DNA of 64,000 nucleotides from JACCXG01 sp963836735 (GTDB lineage Bacteria; Acidobacteriota; Vicinamibacteria; Vicinamibacterales; 2-12-FULL-66-21). The position numbers were made by a program, and so were the translations under genes. The notes below the pieces were generated by a model that searched no databases, was not told where the DNA came from, and saw only the letters and a list, made by a program, of their open reading frames with translations. The stretch lies in assembly GCA_963836735.1 (NCBI GenBank), contig CAWIKP010000029.1, forward strand, positions 174,964 through 238,963, written 5' to 3'. Positions 1 to 8,222 of this stretch are shown piece after piece (position 1 is the first letter of the stretch; each line of letters starts with the position of its first letter).

Positions 1-149
1 TCAGGACGGAGGCCTATCCGGTCTACGCGTCGCCGCAGTACCCACCCGCGGCGCGAACCGCGGCGCACGCGGCGGCGCTGTCGTTCGAGCGGAACGTCGA
101 GCTGATCGAAGCGGCCAAGCGTCGCACCGCGATCGTGGAGCAGGCATGA
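1..149 (+). CDS. C-terminal end of an unrecognised protein
   Basis: An open frame runs from base 3 to a TGA at 147-149, giving the last 48 codons of a gene that begins outside the window. The peptide is alanine-rich and ends in a charged helical stretch (LIEAAKRRTAIVEQA). No motif identifies the family. Codon use is GC-rich like its neighbours, and the stop lies 13 bases before the left arm of a palindromic element, as is seen at other genes here. It is accepted as coding mainly because of codon bias and context. Confidence 0.45.
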   Translation, partial: RTEAYPVYASPQYPPAARTAAHAAALSFERNVELIEAAKRRTAIVEQA

Positions 150-162
150 CAAGTTTTAACGA

Positions 163-316
163 CAACTCCCAACTCCCAACTTCCAACTTCCAACGGGAGG
201 CCTTCGAACCGCGTGGGTTGAAGGCGCAAGGACTGGCCATTGGGCGCGACTTCCAGCCAGATGATTCGAAGGACTCCCGTTGGGAGTTGGGAGTTGGGAG
301 TTGGGAATTGGTAGTT
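163..316. repeat. Palindromic tandem-unit element 1
   Basis: The left arm (163-208) is four 7-nt units of the type AACTCCC/AACTTCC followed by CAACGGGAGGCCTTCGAA. The right arm (264-316) is the reverse complement (TTCGAAGGACTCCCGTTGG, then GTTGGGA units). The inner 19 bases of the arms match at 18 positions. The core between the arms shares its left half with the element at 28620 and its right half with the element at 35876. It fills the gap between two codirectional genes. Confidence 0.85.
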
Positions 317-336
317 GATCTACCTGTGAGTATTTG

Positions 337-789
337 ATGTCCGGACGGCTCGAGCGCATCTGGCTGAAGCGCGCCGTCCGCGGTCCGATGGATCCGGTCG
401 ACAGCGCCACACTCGTCGAGGGGAAGGGCGTCGAAGACAGCGCCAACTTCGGCAGCCATCGCCAGGTGACCGTGATCGCGCTGGAGCGCTGGCTCGAGGT
501 CATGGCGGGGCTGGAGGCGGAGGTGGACCCGTCCGCGCGCCGCGCCGATCTGTTGGTGTCGGGCGTGGATCTCGAACGCAGCCGCGGCCGGCTGTTGACG
601 GTCGGCGACTGCGTGATTCTGATTGGCGGCGAGGTCCGGCCCTGCGAGCGGATGGACGAGGCATTCCTGGGACTGCGTGATGCACTGGCGCCGCTCTGGG
701 GCGGCGGTGCGTGGGGCGAGGTGCTGCGCGGCGGCCCGATCGCCGTCGGCGACCGGGTGTCATGGCATGGTGAGCTGTTCGAACAGTGA
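337..789 (+). CDS. MOSC domain-containing protein
   Basis: This 150-residue protein is essentially one MOSC domain, the fold also found at the C-terminus of molybdenum cofactor sulfurases and in YiiM/YuaD-type proteins. The family is thought to handle sulfur or molybdopterin groups through a conserved cysteine. Here that is Cys103 in RPCERM, followed by the conserved GLRDAL...GGGAWGEVL and GD segments near the end. The ATG at 337 follows the right arm of the palindromic element; a TTG lies one codon upstream. No clear Shine-Dalgarno is visible. No molybdenum gene lies nearby, so the substrate cannot be deduced. Confidence 0.8.
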   Translation: MSGRLERIWLKRAVRGPMDPVDSATLVEGKGVEDSANFGSHRQVTVIALERWLEVMAGLEAEVDPSARRADLLVSGVDLERSRGRLLTVGDCVILIGGEVRPCERMDEAFLGLRDALAPLWGGGAWGEVLRGGPIAVGDRVSWHGELFEQ

Positions 790-797
790 GGCGACAG

Positions 798-1263
798 ATG
801 CGAGGCTCGAGTCTGATCGGAACGGCGCTGCTCGGGGTGGCGCTCGCGCTGGCGAGTCCGGCGGCGCAGCAGAAGAAGGCGGACACCGAAGCGGCGATCC
901 ACGACGTCGTCAGGAACTATGTCGCGGCCCGGGAACGCGGCAATGCAGTGGAGCTCGGCGCGCTCTTCACGGCCGACGCCGATCAGCTGACGTCTTCCGG
1001 CGAGTGGCGGCGAGGCCGGGACGAGCTGGTGAAGGGCACGCTGGCCTCATCGAAGAGCAATGCCGGCGCGAGAACCATCACCATCAAGACCGTCCGGTTT
1101 CCCGCGGCTGATGTGGCGATCGCGGACGGCGAGTACCGTCATCGCGGCCACTTCGGCCGGCGCCGCTCGCAACATGTGGACCTCGTTCGTTCTCATTCGC
1201 AGCGAGGGGCGCTGGAGGATCAGCGCCATCCGCAACATGCTTCCCGCGGCGCCCGCCTCGTAG
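798..1263 (+). CDS. Exported SnoaL/SgcJ-like protein, frameshifted
   Basis: The protein starts with a signal peptide (MRGSSLIGTALLGVALA, cleavage near ASPAAQ) and continues as a SnoaL-like/DUF4440 fold: the AIHDVVRNYVAARERGN helix, an FTADADQL strand and a C-terminal WTSFVLIRSEGRWRI strand pair. The first part is read in one frame to about 1140 and the end (NMWTSFVL to LPAAPAS, TAG at 1261) in the +1 frame, so about one extra base lies near 1140-1160. Whether this is a consensus error or a real lesion cannot be told from one sequence. Members usually form small dimeric cone-fold enzymes or binding proteins; no activity can be assigned. It follows the MOSC gene by 8 bases. Confidence 0.6.
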
Positions 1264-1320
1264 ACCGTGGCGTCCGGGATCCGAAACTCGAGCCTGTACA
1301 ATCTGGCGACAGGAGGGTGA

Positions 1321-2223
1321 GTGGGGCGACGGGTTGTCTGGGTCCTTCTGATCGTGGGAGTGCTGCTGGCTGGTGCCGGTGCATGGGTGACGCTGCGGGC
1401 GCGCGAAGAAGGCCAGGACCCCAGGAAGCCGGCGATCCCAACCTGGGTTGGGAGAAAGCCGGCCCCCCTGGCACCGCGGGTGCGCGCGCAACAGGCGCGC
1501 GCCGGGCTGTTCGCCGAGCTCCAGCCGGTCAAGCTCGCCAACTGTGAGTTCGCCCGATACGGAGAGGGGAACGACGGTGGCTATCTGGCCTGCGGCAACC
1601 TCCTCAAGGACGTCCAGGCGGCGTATTCCTACGGGATTTCCGGATATGACGGCTGGGGATGCGAGGTCTCGACCGAGCTCAAGGTCCCCGTCCATCAGTA
1701 CGACTGCTTCGATACCCGTCAACCGTCCTGCCCGACCGGCAAAACGGTGTTCCATGCCGAGTGCATCGCCGCCTCCCAAAGCACCGATCCCGATGGCCGG
1801 GTTTTCGATTCGATGCAGAGCCAGTTCGCCAGGAACGGGGATGCCGGCAAGCATGTCATCGTGAAGATGGACGTCGAAGGCGCGGAGTGGGACAGCATGA
1901 TGAGCACGCCCGACGCAGTCTTCGAGAACATCGACCAGATGATTTTCGAGTTTCACGGGGTCGATAGGGACATCCTGCGGTCGCTCGAGGTCGTGCTCAA
2001 GTTGAAGAAGTTCTTCTACGTCGCCAACCTGCACATCAACAATTACAGTTGCTGGCCGGGTCTGTATCCGTTTGCGGGGTGGGCGTACGAAGTGACGTTC
2101 GTCAGCAAGCGTCTGGCGAAGCTGGATCCCGGCGGCGGTGAGGTCACGCTGCCCAATCCGCTGGATGCGCCGAACAACCCGTCGGCCCCCGATTGCCAGG
2201 TCCCGCCCGGACCGCTCCGATAA
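1321..2223 (+). CDS. FkbM-like methyltransferase with N-terminal membrane anchor
   Basis: A 300-residue protein with one N-terminal hydrophobic segment (VVWVLLIVGVLLAGAGAWV). A soluble domain follows, carrying a glycine-rich start (YGEGNDGGYLACG) and the segment VIVKMDVEGAEWDS, which is characteristic of the FkbM family of SAM-dependent methyltransferases. Family members often methylate sugars or polyketides. Here the membrane anchor suggests action at the cell envelope, but the acceptor is unknown. GTG at 1321 is taken as the start, just after AGGAGG at 1311-1316, which is a rather tight spacing. Six cysteines in the catalytic part are unusual for the family. Confidence 0.65.
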   Translation: MGRRVVWVLLIVGVLLAGAGAWVTLRAREEGQDPRKPAIPTWVGRKPAPLAPRVRAQQARAGLFAELQPVKLANCEFARYGEGNDGGYLACGNLLKDVQAAYSYGISGYDGWGCEVSTELKVPVHQYDCFDTRQPSCPTGKTVFHAECIAASQSTDPDGRVFDSMQSQFARNGDAGKHVIVKMDVEGAEWDSMMSTPDAVFENIDQMIFEFHGVDRDILRSLEVVLKLKKFFYVANLHINNYSCWPGLYPFAGWAYEVTFVSKRLAKLDPGGGEVTLPNPLDAPNNPSAPDCQVPPGPLR

Positions 2224-2462
2224 GCGAGGCGGGCTGCCATCCGGGCAGGCGGCGGGGCGACCTCAGCTGGTTGCCGTCAGAAACGCACCGGAAAAGCTGA
2301 CAAGTTGAGGTTTACTGGCCGATAACTGTAAGACTAATGTCTTCCCAGGGGAGGACTTTTATCCGAGCGCTGACGCAATTTCTGGCAATATCAGCAAATG
2401 GGGGCGGCACGTCCTTGGCGTTGGTTCGCTTCCTGTAACCAGAATCGATCTACCGAGGTTTT

Positions 2463-3323
2463 ATGGGATTCATGCGCCGGGTCCGGCTGAGCCGTTCTGG
2501 TGCCGAGAGCGACACCGCGGCGGAAGCGGCAGGCCTGGAGGCTTTCGGAACCGAAGAAACCATGGCTGAGGCCCCCGCAAGCGAGGGGCCGAAGGGGTCT
2601 CAGCAGGTGCGGATTGCGATCGCCGTGTTGACGGCGCTGGTGCTGATCGAAGCCGTGCCGGCGGCGTTGTGGCTCCGCGCCCGGCTCCGGCCGCCGGTGG
2701 TCGCCGAGCCCGTGGCGGCAGCCGCGCTGCCCGCGGCAGCTGCGATTCCCCTCGCGTCGTGCGAGTCGACGCCAGCCCCTTCCTCCGCGGCGCCGGCCCC
2801 TGTAACGGCACCCGCGGCAACGACAGGCGTCGCGAAAGGGTCGGCCCCCTCTGGCGGCAAGACCGATGCGGTCCCGGCTGTCACCGCTCCGGTTGAGAAA
2901 TCCATGCTGGCCGGATCCGTAGCGGTGACCGCCCCTGTGCCGATGCAGGTCCTCCTGAAGGGCCGTGTCGTTGCGACGACCGAGGCTGAATCCTTCATGC
3001 TGCCGGTTGGCACCCAGGAGCTCGAGTTCGTCAATCAGAACGTCGGCTACCGCGCCCGCAGAACGGTCACGGTCCAGGCGGGCAAAACGACGACGGTGCG
3101 TCTCGATCCGCCAACCGGTACCGTGAACATCAACGCGGTGCCGTGGGCGGAGGTCTGGATGGACGGCCAGCGCCTCGGCGAGACACCGCTCGGCAACTTG
3201 CAGGTGCCCATCGGCACACGCGAGCTGATCTTCCGGCATCCGGATTTCGGCGAGCGCCGCGCCACGGTATTCGTGACCCTGAAGGAACCTGCCCGTATCA
3301 GCATGGACCTGAGGAAGAAATGA
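2463..3323 (+). CDS. PEGA-domain membrane protein
   Basis: The 286-residue protein has a short cytoplasmic tail, one TM helix near residues 50-70 (VRIAIAVLTALVLIEAVPAA) and a long Ala/Pro linker. The extracytoplasmic part contains two PEGA-like beta repeats, the second including VWMDGQRLGETPLGNLQVP, where the GETP motif is typical. PEGA domains bind surface polysaccharide or act as small beta modules in envelope proteins. The start codon of the next gene overlaps its stop (ATGA at 3320-3323), so the two are translationally coupled and probably work together. The 239 bases upstream hold no gene; small hairpins near 2330-2360 could be part of a leader. Confidence 0.7.
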   Translation: MGFMRRVRLSRSGAESDTAAEAAGLEAFGTEETMAEAPASEGPKGSQQVRIAIAVLTALVLIEAVPAALWLRARLRPPVVAEPVAAAALPAAAAIPLASCESTPAPSSAAPAPVTAPAATTGVAKGSAPSGGKTDAVPAVTAPVEKSMLAGSVAVTAPVPMQVLLKGRVVATTEAESFMLPVGTQELEFVNQNVGYRARRTVTVQAGKTTTVRLDPPTGTVNINAVPWAEVWMDGQRLGETPLGNLQVPIGTRELIFRHPDFGERRATVFVTLKEPARISMDLRKK

Positions 3324-4237
3324 GAACGCTGTTGATCGTGTTCGTGTTTCTCAGTGCCCCCTGGCTGACGGTCGGTGCCGCGGCGCAGTCCGACCTCAGC
3401 GACGCGAAGACGCAATACGAGGAAGCCGCGTACGAAGACGCGCTGACGACGCTGACGAAGGCGTCGGCGTCGACGCCGGCCGATCGAGTGCAGCTCGAAC
3501 AATATCGGGCGCTTTGCCTGATCGCCCTCGGCCGGCTGCCCGAAGCCGAACGCGCGGTTGCGGCGCTCGTCAACGCCGATCCGATGTATGTACCAGCGCC
3601 CTCGGTCGCCTCGCCACGAGTGCTCGCGATGGTCGCGGAAATCCGCCGGAAGGAACTGCCCGCTGTGACGCGGCGGGTGCTCGACAGCGGCCGCGCGGCG
3701 TACGAAGCGAAGAACATCGCCCTGGCGCAGCGCCAGTTCGATCTGCTGCTCAAGCTGCTCGACGATCCGGCAATGGAGGGGCGTCCCGAACGCGAAGATC
3801 TGCGGGCCGTGGCAAAGGGCTTCAGCACGCTGCTCGTCGCGGCGCCCGCGCCGCGTCCCGCGCCGCCGTCCGAACCCGAACGGCCGGCGCCCTCGTCGGC
3901 GGCGCCCGCGTCATCCTCGTCATCCGCGCCGGCCGCGGCCAGCACGTTCGTTCCCGCCGCGGTGATTCAGGAAACCCTGCCGGTCTGGACGCCGCCGAAT
4001 CCTTCAATCGCCAGGAACCAGTACGACGGAGCGGTCAAGGTGCAGATCGGAACCGATGGACGCGTGAAGGCCGCGACCATCGATCGGCCGTCGCATCCGG
4101 CCTACGATGCCATTCTGCTGAACACGGCGCGGTCGTGGCTCTATAAGCCCGCGACGCAGAACGGCACGCCGATCGAATCCGAACGGATCATCGCCGTCCG
4201 CCTTCGCCCGCGGACCGAGCAGGGCGCGGTGCGGTAG
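3320..4237 (+). CDS. Exported TPR-like protein with TonB C-terminal-like domain
   Basis: A signal peptide (LLIVFVFLSAPWLTVGAAAQ) precedes a helical TPR-like region (SDAKTQYEEAAYEDALTTL), a Pro/Ala/Ser linker at about residues 175-215 and a C-terminal TonB-like module. That module has the expected VKVQIGTDGRVKAATIDRPS, then an AILLNTARSWLYKPA helix and strand. TonB C-domains bind the TonB box of outer-membrane receptors or act as energy couplers. This one lacks an N-terminal anchor other than the cleavable signal, so it may be a periplasmic binding adaptor. It overlaps the PEGA gene by 4 bases and ends just before a strong terminator. Confidence 0.7.
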   Translation: MRTLLIVFVFLSAPWLTVGAAAQSDLSDAKTQYEEAAYEDALTTLTKASASTPADRVQLEQYRALCLIALGRLPEAERAVAALVNADPMYVPAPSVASPRVLAMVAEIRRKELPAVTRRVLDSGRAAYEAKNIALAQRQFDLLLKLLDDPAMEGRPEREDLRAVAKGFSTLLVAAPAPRPAPPSEPERPAPSSAAPASSSSSAPAAASTFVPAAVIQETLPVWTPPNPSIARNQYDGAVKVQIGTDGRVKAATIDRPSHPAYDAILLNTARSWLYKPATQNGTPIESERIIAVRLRPRTEQGAVR

Positions 4238-4271
4238 CGCCCTCGCGCCGCCACCCGCTTCACCGCGATTC

Positions 4272-4310
4272 CCGAGAGCCGCCGGGTCCCCCGCGCGGCT
4301 CTCGGTTTGT
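4272..4310 (+). terminator. Rho-independent terminator
   Basis: A perfect 10-bp stem (CCGAGAGCCG at 4272-4281, CGGCTCTCGG at 4296-4305) with a 14-nt loop is followed by TTTGT. It closes the PEGA/TonB-like pair 35 bases after the stop codon. Confidence 0.7.
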
Positions 4311-4365
4311 ACGGTCTAATGCTGCTTGAACTCCCGGACGCGGACGCCCGGACCACCGGACCCAG

Positions 4366-5670
4366 ATGTTTCCGATCAGCATGACCACCCTCGACCATTT
4401 CACCGCTTCGGTGGCCTGTCCCGGCTGCGGGCAGGTGCAATGGGCAGCTTTGCCAGACGCGATCAGATGCGCCCGCTGCGGCAGCGAATACCCCGTTGTC
4501 GAAGGCGTGCTCGATCTCACCGGTGCCTGCGACGACGCCGTCATCCGCCGCGAGCGAGAAGCAGCGTGCGAGACCGAGCGCGATCCGAGCCTGGGGGGCA
4601 TCAACGAGCAGTTCGAGGATCTCGCGGCCGTGGATGGACCGTTGAAATCGGCCATACTGGCGCTGCCGTATGGCGATGGCTCGAAGTATTACCGCGAGCC
4701 CGGGTATTTCTGGAACGTCCACGGTTCGGTTGCGGCGTTCGATTTCCTGCTGGCCCATCTCGAAGCGAGGCCCGGCCAGCGGCTGCTCGATCTCGGCGCC
4801 GACCTGACGTGGTCCACGGCCCACATGGCAAGGCGCGGGCTGCAGTGCACCGCCATGGACATCAATCATCACCTCGCAGCGGGCCGTCTGTTTTCGGACC
4901 ACTACGGTGTTGCTTACAGCCTGATCCGGGCCGACATGAGTCGCGCGTCGTTCCGCGACGAGGCATTCGACGTCGTGCTCGCGATCAACGCGCTGCATCA
5001 TGTGTCCGACCTCCAGCAGGTGGCGTCGAACATCGCCCGCGTCCTGAGGCGCGGGGGGCGCCTGGCCTTCGTCGAGCCGTACTGCGCAAACGAGGAGGAT
5101 AGGAGCCGCTTCGGGGCGGCCCAGATCGAGGCAGGCATCAACGAACATACCTACCTGTTGCAGGAGTGGCACCAGGCGTTCACGCGGGTTGGCCTCGCGG
5201 TCAGGATTCACCGCATCTGCGATTCCTTCGCGGCTGTGTACGAGAAGGCCAATGCGGCCGTCCCAGCCGCCGACCCTGATCTCTTTTCGGGGTTCTATCG
5301 GGGGACCCTGTCGGCAGTGACCACCCCGCCGTGGGAGGTTGGGTCTGCAGACCCGGCAGCTATCATTCAAATCCGCAACGCCGGCAATGGAGTGTGGTGT
5401 GAGCAGTCGGTGTTTCCGGTGCGGGCGAGCTACCACTTGTATCGCATGGATGCCGGCGCGCGTGTCCCGGTCTCATTCGACAATTCCAGGACGGTGCTGC
5501 CGTCGGAGATCACGCCCGGTGGCCAGCTGACCGTGACGCTGCAGATTTCACACCCTGCGCAACCGGGCGAGTACGTCGCGGAGGTCGATCTCGTGCACGA
5601 AGGCGTCCGCTGGTTCTCCGAACGGGGCCTGCGGCCTCTGCTCCTGACCTTCAGCGTTGGCTCTGACTGA
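4366..5670 (+). CDS. SAM-dependent methyltransferase with N-terminal zinc ribbon
   Basis: The 434-residue protein has three parts. Residues 15-50 form a Trm112-like zinc ribbon (CPGCGQVQ...CARCGSEYPVVEG). The middle is a class I methyltransferase with motif I LLDLGADLTWST, an acidic strand end (CTAMDINHH) and the LHHVSDLQQV...LRRGGRLAFVEP region. The C-terminal 130 residues are a beta-sandwich like those on O-antigen export or modification proteins (ITPGGQLTVTLQISHP). This combination suggests modification of a surface glycan or lipid intermediate, which is an inference. ATG at 4366 is used; ATG at 4381 is also possible. A run of CGGAC(C/G) units just upstream resembles one arm of the palindromic elements. 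Confidence 0.75.
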   Translation: MFPISMTTLDHFTASVACPGCGQVQWAALPDAIRCARCGSEYPVVEGVLDLTGACDDAVIRREREAACETERDPSLGGINEQFEDLAAVDGPLKSAILALPYGDGSKYYREPGYFWNVHGSVAAFDFLLAHLEARPGQRLLDLGADLTWSTAHMARRGLQCTAMDINHHLAAGRLFSDHYGVAYSLIRADMSRASFRDEAFDVVLAINALHHVSDLQQVASNIARVLRRGGRLAFVEPYCANEEDRSRFGAAQIEAGINEHTYLLQEWHQAFTRVGLAVRIHRICDSFAAVYEKANAAVPAADPDLFSGFYRGTLSAVTTPPWEVGSADPAAIIQIRNAGNGVWCEQSVFPVRASYHLYRMDAGARVPVSFDNSRTVLPSEITPGGQLTVTLQISHPAQPGEYVAEVDLVHEGVRWFSERGLRPLLLTFSVGSD

Positions 5671-5684
5671 CGGGCCGCGCCCCG

Positions 5685-6290
5685 ATGCTCCTCTACAGGT
5701 CCTGCGGCCCCAAAGGCGTGTCGATCCTGCGGGAGCGATCAATCTGGCTCGCCGACCCGGCGAGCTATGACGATCCCTTCGAGCCGGAGTCCGGTGCTCT
5801 CGTGCTCTCGCTCAGCGCCAGGCGGGACAGCGTCCCGATGTGGCGGCAGTACGCGGCCGGCCATACGGGATTGGTCATCGGCTTCGATGCGATGCAGGGC
5901 ATCCTGACTGGCGAATTTCAGCACGAGTACCGGCTCGCTCCGCTCGTCTACACGTCGGTGCGTCCGGAGGCGGACGCCGCGCGGTCTGTCCTGGTGAAGT
6001 CCGACGACTGGGAGCACGAAGACGAATGGCGGATTGTCGACGCGAACCTGCGTGGCTGCGCAGAGCCGATTGATCCGGATCGACGGACTCATTGGCGCTG
6101 TGCGATCCGGCCGGCGAGCGTCCAGGAAGTGATCCTCGGCTGCCGCGCGGGGAACACCCTACGGGAAGAGATCATCGCGGCGCTGGGGCATGTCGACTTT
6201 CACCACGTCTCGGTATTTCGGGCAGTCGCGGACCAACGGAGCTTCTGTTTGAGCCTGGTTGAAGAGTCCCGTGAATTGCGCCGGACCTGA
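5685..6290 (+). CDS. DUF2971-like protein
   Basis: The start (YRSCGPKGVSILRERSIWL), the segment SYDDPFEPE and the VPMWRQYAAGHTGLVIGFD block match the DUF2971 pattern, in which 'FNDPFD' and 'MWxxYaxxhxGvaigF' are diagnostic. Family members are cytoplasmic proteins of unknown activity, often found with defence or accessory genes; no such partners are seen here. The gene follows the methyltransferase by 14 bases and probably shares its transcript. 201 residues is a little shorter than usual. Confidence 0.7.
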   Translation: MLLYRSCGPKGVSILRERSIWLADPASYDDPFEPESGALVLSLSARRDSVPMWRQYAAGHTGLVIGFDAMQGILTGEFQHEYRLAPLVYTSVRPEADAARSVLVKSDDWEHEDEWRIVDANLRGCAEPIDPDRRTHWRCAIRPASVQEVILGCRAGNTLREEIIAALGHVDFHHVSVFRAVADQRSFCLSLVEESRELRRT

Positions 6291-6337
6291 TCGGCAAGGC
6301 AACACCGTCGCTCCGTCACGACCAGCGGTGCAGTAGG

Positions 6338-7162
6338 ATGACGCGAATGTGGGGCGCGGCCGTCCTGGCGCTCGCTGTCGCCGGCGCGCTGGCGCTGATC
6401 TGGTTCGGCCAGCGCCGGCTGATCTACTTTCCCGACCGGAAGGTTCCTCCACCAGCTGCTGCCGGCCTCAGGAACGTAGAAGCCGTCGAGATGCCTCTCG
6501 AAGACGGCGGCACACTGCACGGCTGGTTTCTGCCCGGCCCCGTTCAACCGGCCCGGTTCACCGTCATCGTCTTCAATGGGAACGCCGGCAACCGCGCACA
6601 TCGCGTCCCCCTGGCGGCGGCGCTAGGCCGACACGGCCTGGCGGTGCTGCTGTTCGACTATCGTGGATATGGCGACAACGCCGGCAGCCCTACGCAGCAG
6701 GGCCTCGAAGCCGATGCCCGCGCGGCACGTGCCTACGTCTCCGGCCGCGCCGATGTGCGTCCCGATCGCATCGTCTACTTCGGCGAATCGCTCGGAACCG
6801 CCGTTGCCACCATCCTTGCGAGCCGACATCCGCCAGCCGCGCTGATTCTGCGGTCGCCGTTCACCTCACTCGCGGAGGTCGGGCGGATTCATTACCCGAT
6901 CCTGCCGGTTCGCTGGCTGCTGAAGGATCGATTCGCGGCGGCCGACGCGATCGCCGCCGTGCGCTCGCCGGTGCTCGTCATTGCCGGGGATCGTGACAGC
7001 ATCGTGCCATTCGAACTGAGTCAGCGGCTCTTCGACCGGGTTACCGCCCGGAAGGAGATGGTGGTCGTGCGGTGGGCCGATCACAACGATCAGGCGCTGC
7101 TCGACGGCGAGCAGATGATCCAGTCGACTGCCGGCTTCCTCGAGCGCATCGAGCAGCAGTGA
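6338..7162 (+). CDS. Membrane-anchored alpha/beta hydrolase (BEM46/S33-like)
   Basis: A single N-terminal TM helix (VLALAVAGALALIWFGQ) is followed by an alpha/beta hydrolase fold of about 250 residues. The oxyanion region (VIVFNGNAGNR) precedes the nucleophile elbow GESLGTA, with Ser151. An acid lies in VIAGDRDSIVPF near residue 217 and a histidine in RWADHNDQ near residue 246, completing a Ser-Asp-His triad. The arrangement is that of bacterial homologues of ABHD13/BEM46, usually putative esterases or peptidases at the inner membrane. The natural substrate is unknown. Confidence 0.85.
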   Translation: MTRMWGAAVLALAVAGALALIWFGQRRLIYFPDRKVPPPAAAGLRNVEAVEMPLEDGGTLHGWFLPGPVQPARFTVIVFNGNAGNRAHRVPLAAALGRHGLAVLLFDYRGYGDNAGSPTQQGLEADARAARAYVSGRADVRPDRIVYFGESLGTAVATILASRHPPAALILRSPFTSLAEVGRIHYPILPVRWLLKDRFAAADAIAAVRSPVLVIAGDRDSIVPFELSQRLFDRVTARKEMVVVRWADHNDQALLDGEQMIQSTAGFLERIEQQ

Positions 7163-7238
7163 TGGGGCGCCCGGCTCGTGCTCGGATTACACTTACTGCC
7201 GCTTCGAATTGCGGCCGATTCGAGAGAGGAGCTGACCC

Positions 7239-7466
7239 ATGTCGATCGTCGACGATCTGGTGGAGAACCTGATCGAACGGAATGCCATCAGGCTCAACGG
7301 CACGTTCACTGTCACGCTGATCGACGGCGGCATCGCCTTGAAGGGGCAGGTCCTCTCCGCGCTGCGCGATCAGCGGAAGAACAAGGACGTGCTCAACGTC
7401 AACGCGCCGATCGATGCCGAGATCTCGGTCGGTGAGATTGTCATCCCGTTGCCACAGATTCGATGA
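7239..7466 (+). CDS. Small hypothetical protein A of a three-gene cluster
   Basis: This 75-residue soluble protein has no signal peptide or TM helix and is predicted beta-rich (NGTFTVTLIDGGIALKGQV, then DAEISVGEIVIPLPQIR). GAGAGGAG precedes the ATG by a good distance, so the start is well supported. No family is recognised. It lies 21 bases before the next small gene and is probably cotranscribed with it. Confidence 0.6.
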   Translation: MSIVDDLVENLIERNAIRLNGTFTVTLIDGGIALKGQVLSALRDQRKNKDVLNVNAPIDAEISVGEIVIPLPQIR

Positions 7467-7487
7467 GCGCCGCGGAGGGCCAGCGCC

Positions 7488-7919
7488 ATGTCTGACGTGA
7501 ATACCTTCATCGACACCATCGGCAAAGACATCAGCGCCACGGTGTCGCCGAGGATTGAGAGCCTTGCCGAACAGATCACCGCGACGACGTTCACGCAGTA
7601 CGGCCCGCGGGTCTCGGCATTCGCCAGCCAGCTCGCCAGGGACGTGATCGAGGAGCAGTCCGCCACCATCCGGAACTTCGTCACGTCACTCATCCAGGAC
7701 ATCTTCCAGAGCTACCGCCCGGAGCTCGCCGGAGAGCTGCACACGCGGATCGTCCAGGGCGGACTGGAGGTCACCGGCCGCGACGTCAGGATCGACATCA
7801 AGCGGCGCGACACGGGCGACGCGGTCTCGTCGCTCGATATTCCCGTGTCGTTGACGATCAAGCTGGATCCCCTGGGCGTGACGCTGAAGAACGCGACGGT
7901 CAAACTCGATGTCGTGTAA
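7488..7919 (+). CDS. Small hypothetical protein B of a three-gene cluster
   Basis: A 143-residue protein with a helical first half (SPRIESLAEQITATTF...IEEQSATIRNFVTSLIQD) and a beta-rich second half (LEVTGRDVRIDIKRR...VSLTIKLDPLGVTLKNATVKLD). The second half resembles protein A in its alternation of strands. A GGAGG site precedes the ATG. The stop overlaps the next start by one base. The family is not recognised and no catalytic motif is seen. Confidence 0.6.
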   Translation: MSDVNTFIDTIGKDISATVSPRIESLAEQITATTFTQYGPRVSAFASQLARDVIEEQSATIRNFVTSLIQDIFQSYRPELAGELHTRIVQGGLEVTGRDVRIDIKRRDTGDAVSSLDIPVSLTIKLDPLGVTLKNATVKLDVV

Positions 7920-8215
7920 TGGCGCCCGCAACTTTCGGAGCCCGCTTCCTGAGCGAATTCCGGCGACTCGGCGGGTCCACTGAAGATTGGCCTCCCCAGG
8001 CCGTCGCCGCGCTGGCTGCCGCCGACCGCCGCAGGTTCATCACTCTTCTCGAATCGCGCAGGTCGAAGATCGGCTCGGAGCTGATCGTCGCCGCACATAC
8101 CGCCGAACCAGAAACGCTCGCGAGGCGGGCGTTCGCTCACGCGTCGGTTCGGCAGGCGGATGGTGGCGACTTCTTGCCGCTCCTGAGCGTCATCGCAATG
8201 CTGTCGGCGTCCTAG
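7919..8215 (+). CDS. Small hypothetical protein C of a three-gene cluster
   Basis: This 98-residue, mostly helical protein begins on the last base of gene B's stop (TAATG), so the two are translationally coupled. It contains WPPQAVAALAAADRRRFITL and a basic, Ala-rich middle. There is no TM segment. The function is unknown; tight coupling suggests the A, B and C products work in one complex or process. Confidence 0.55.
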   Translation: MAPATFGARFLSEFRRLGGSTEDWPPQAVAALAAADRRRFITLLESRRSKIGSELIVAAHTAEPETLARRAFAHASVRQADGGDFLPLLSVIAMLSAS

Positions 8216-8222
8216 CGCCAGG

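Noticed and set aside
2290..2462. Hairpins upstream of the PEGA gene considered as a riboswitch
   Set aside because: The conserved bases of c-di-GMP, cobalamin, TPP or SAM riboswitches could not be found by eye.
4335..4365. CGGACG/CGGACC units before the methyltransferase start considered as a further palindromic element
   Set aside because: No complementary arm is found nearby; the run is too short to call even a solitary arm with confidence.
4141..5436. A 431-codon minus-strand frame across the methyltransferase gene
   Set aside because: Antisense to a protein with clear zinc-ribbon and SAM motifs; amino-acid use is unlike a real protein.
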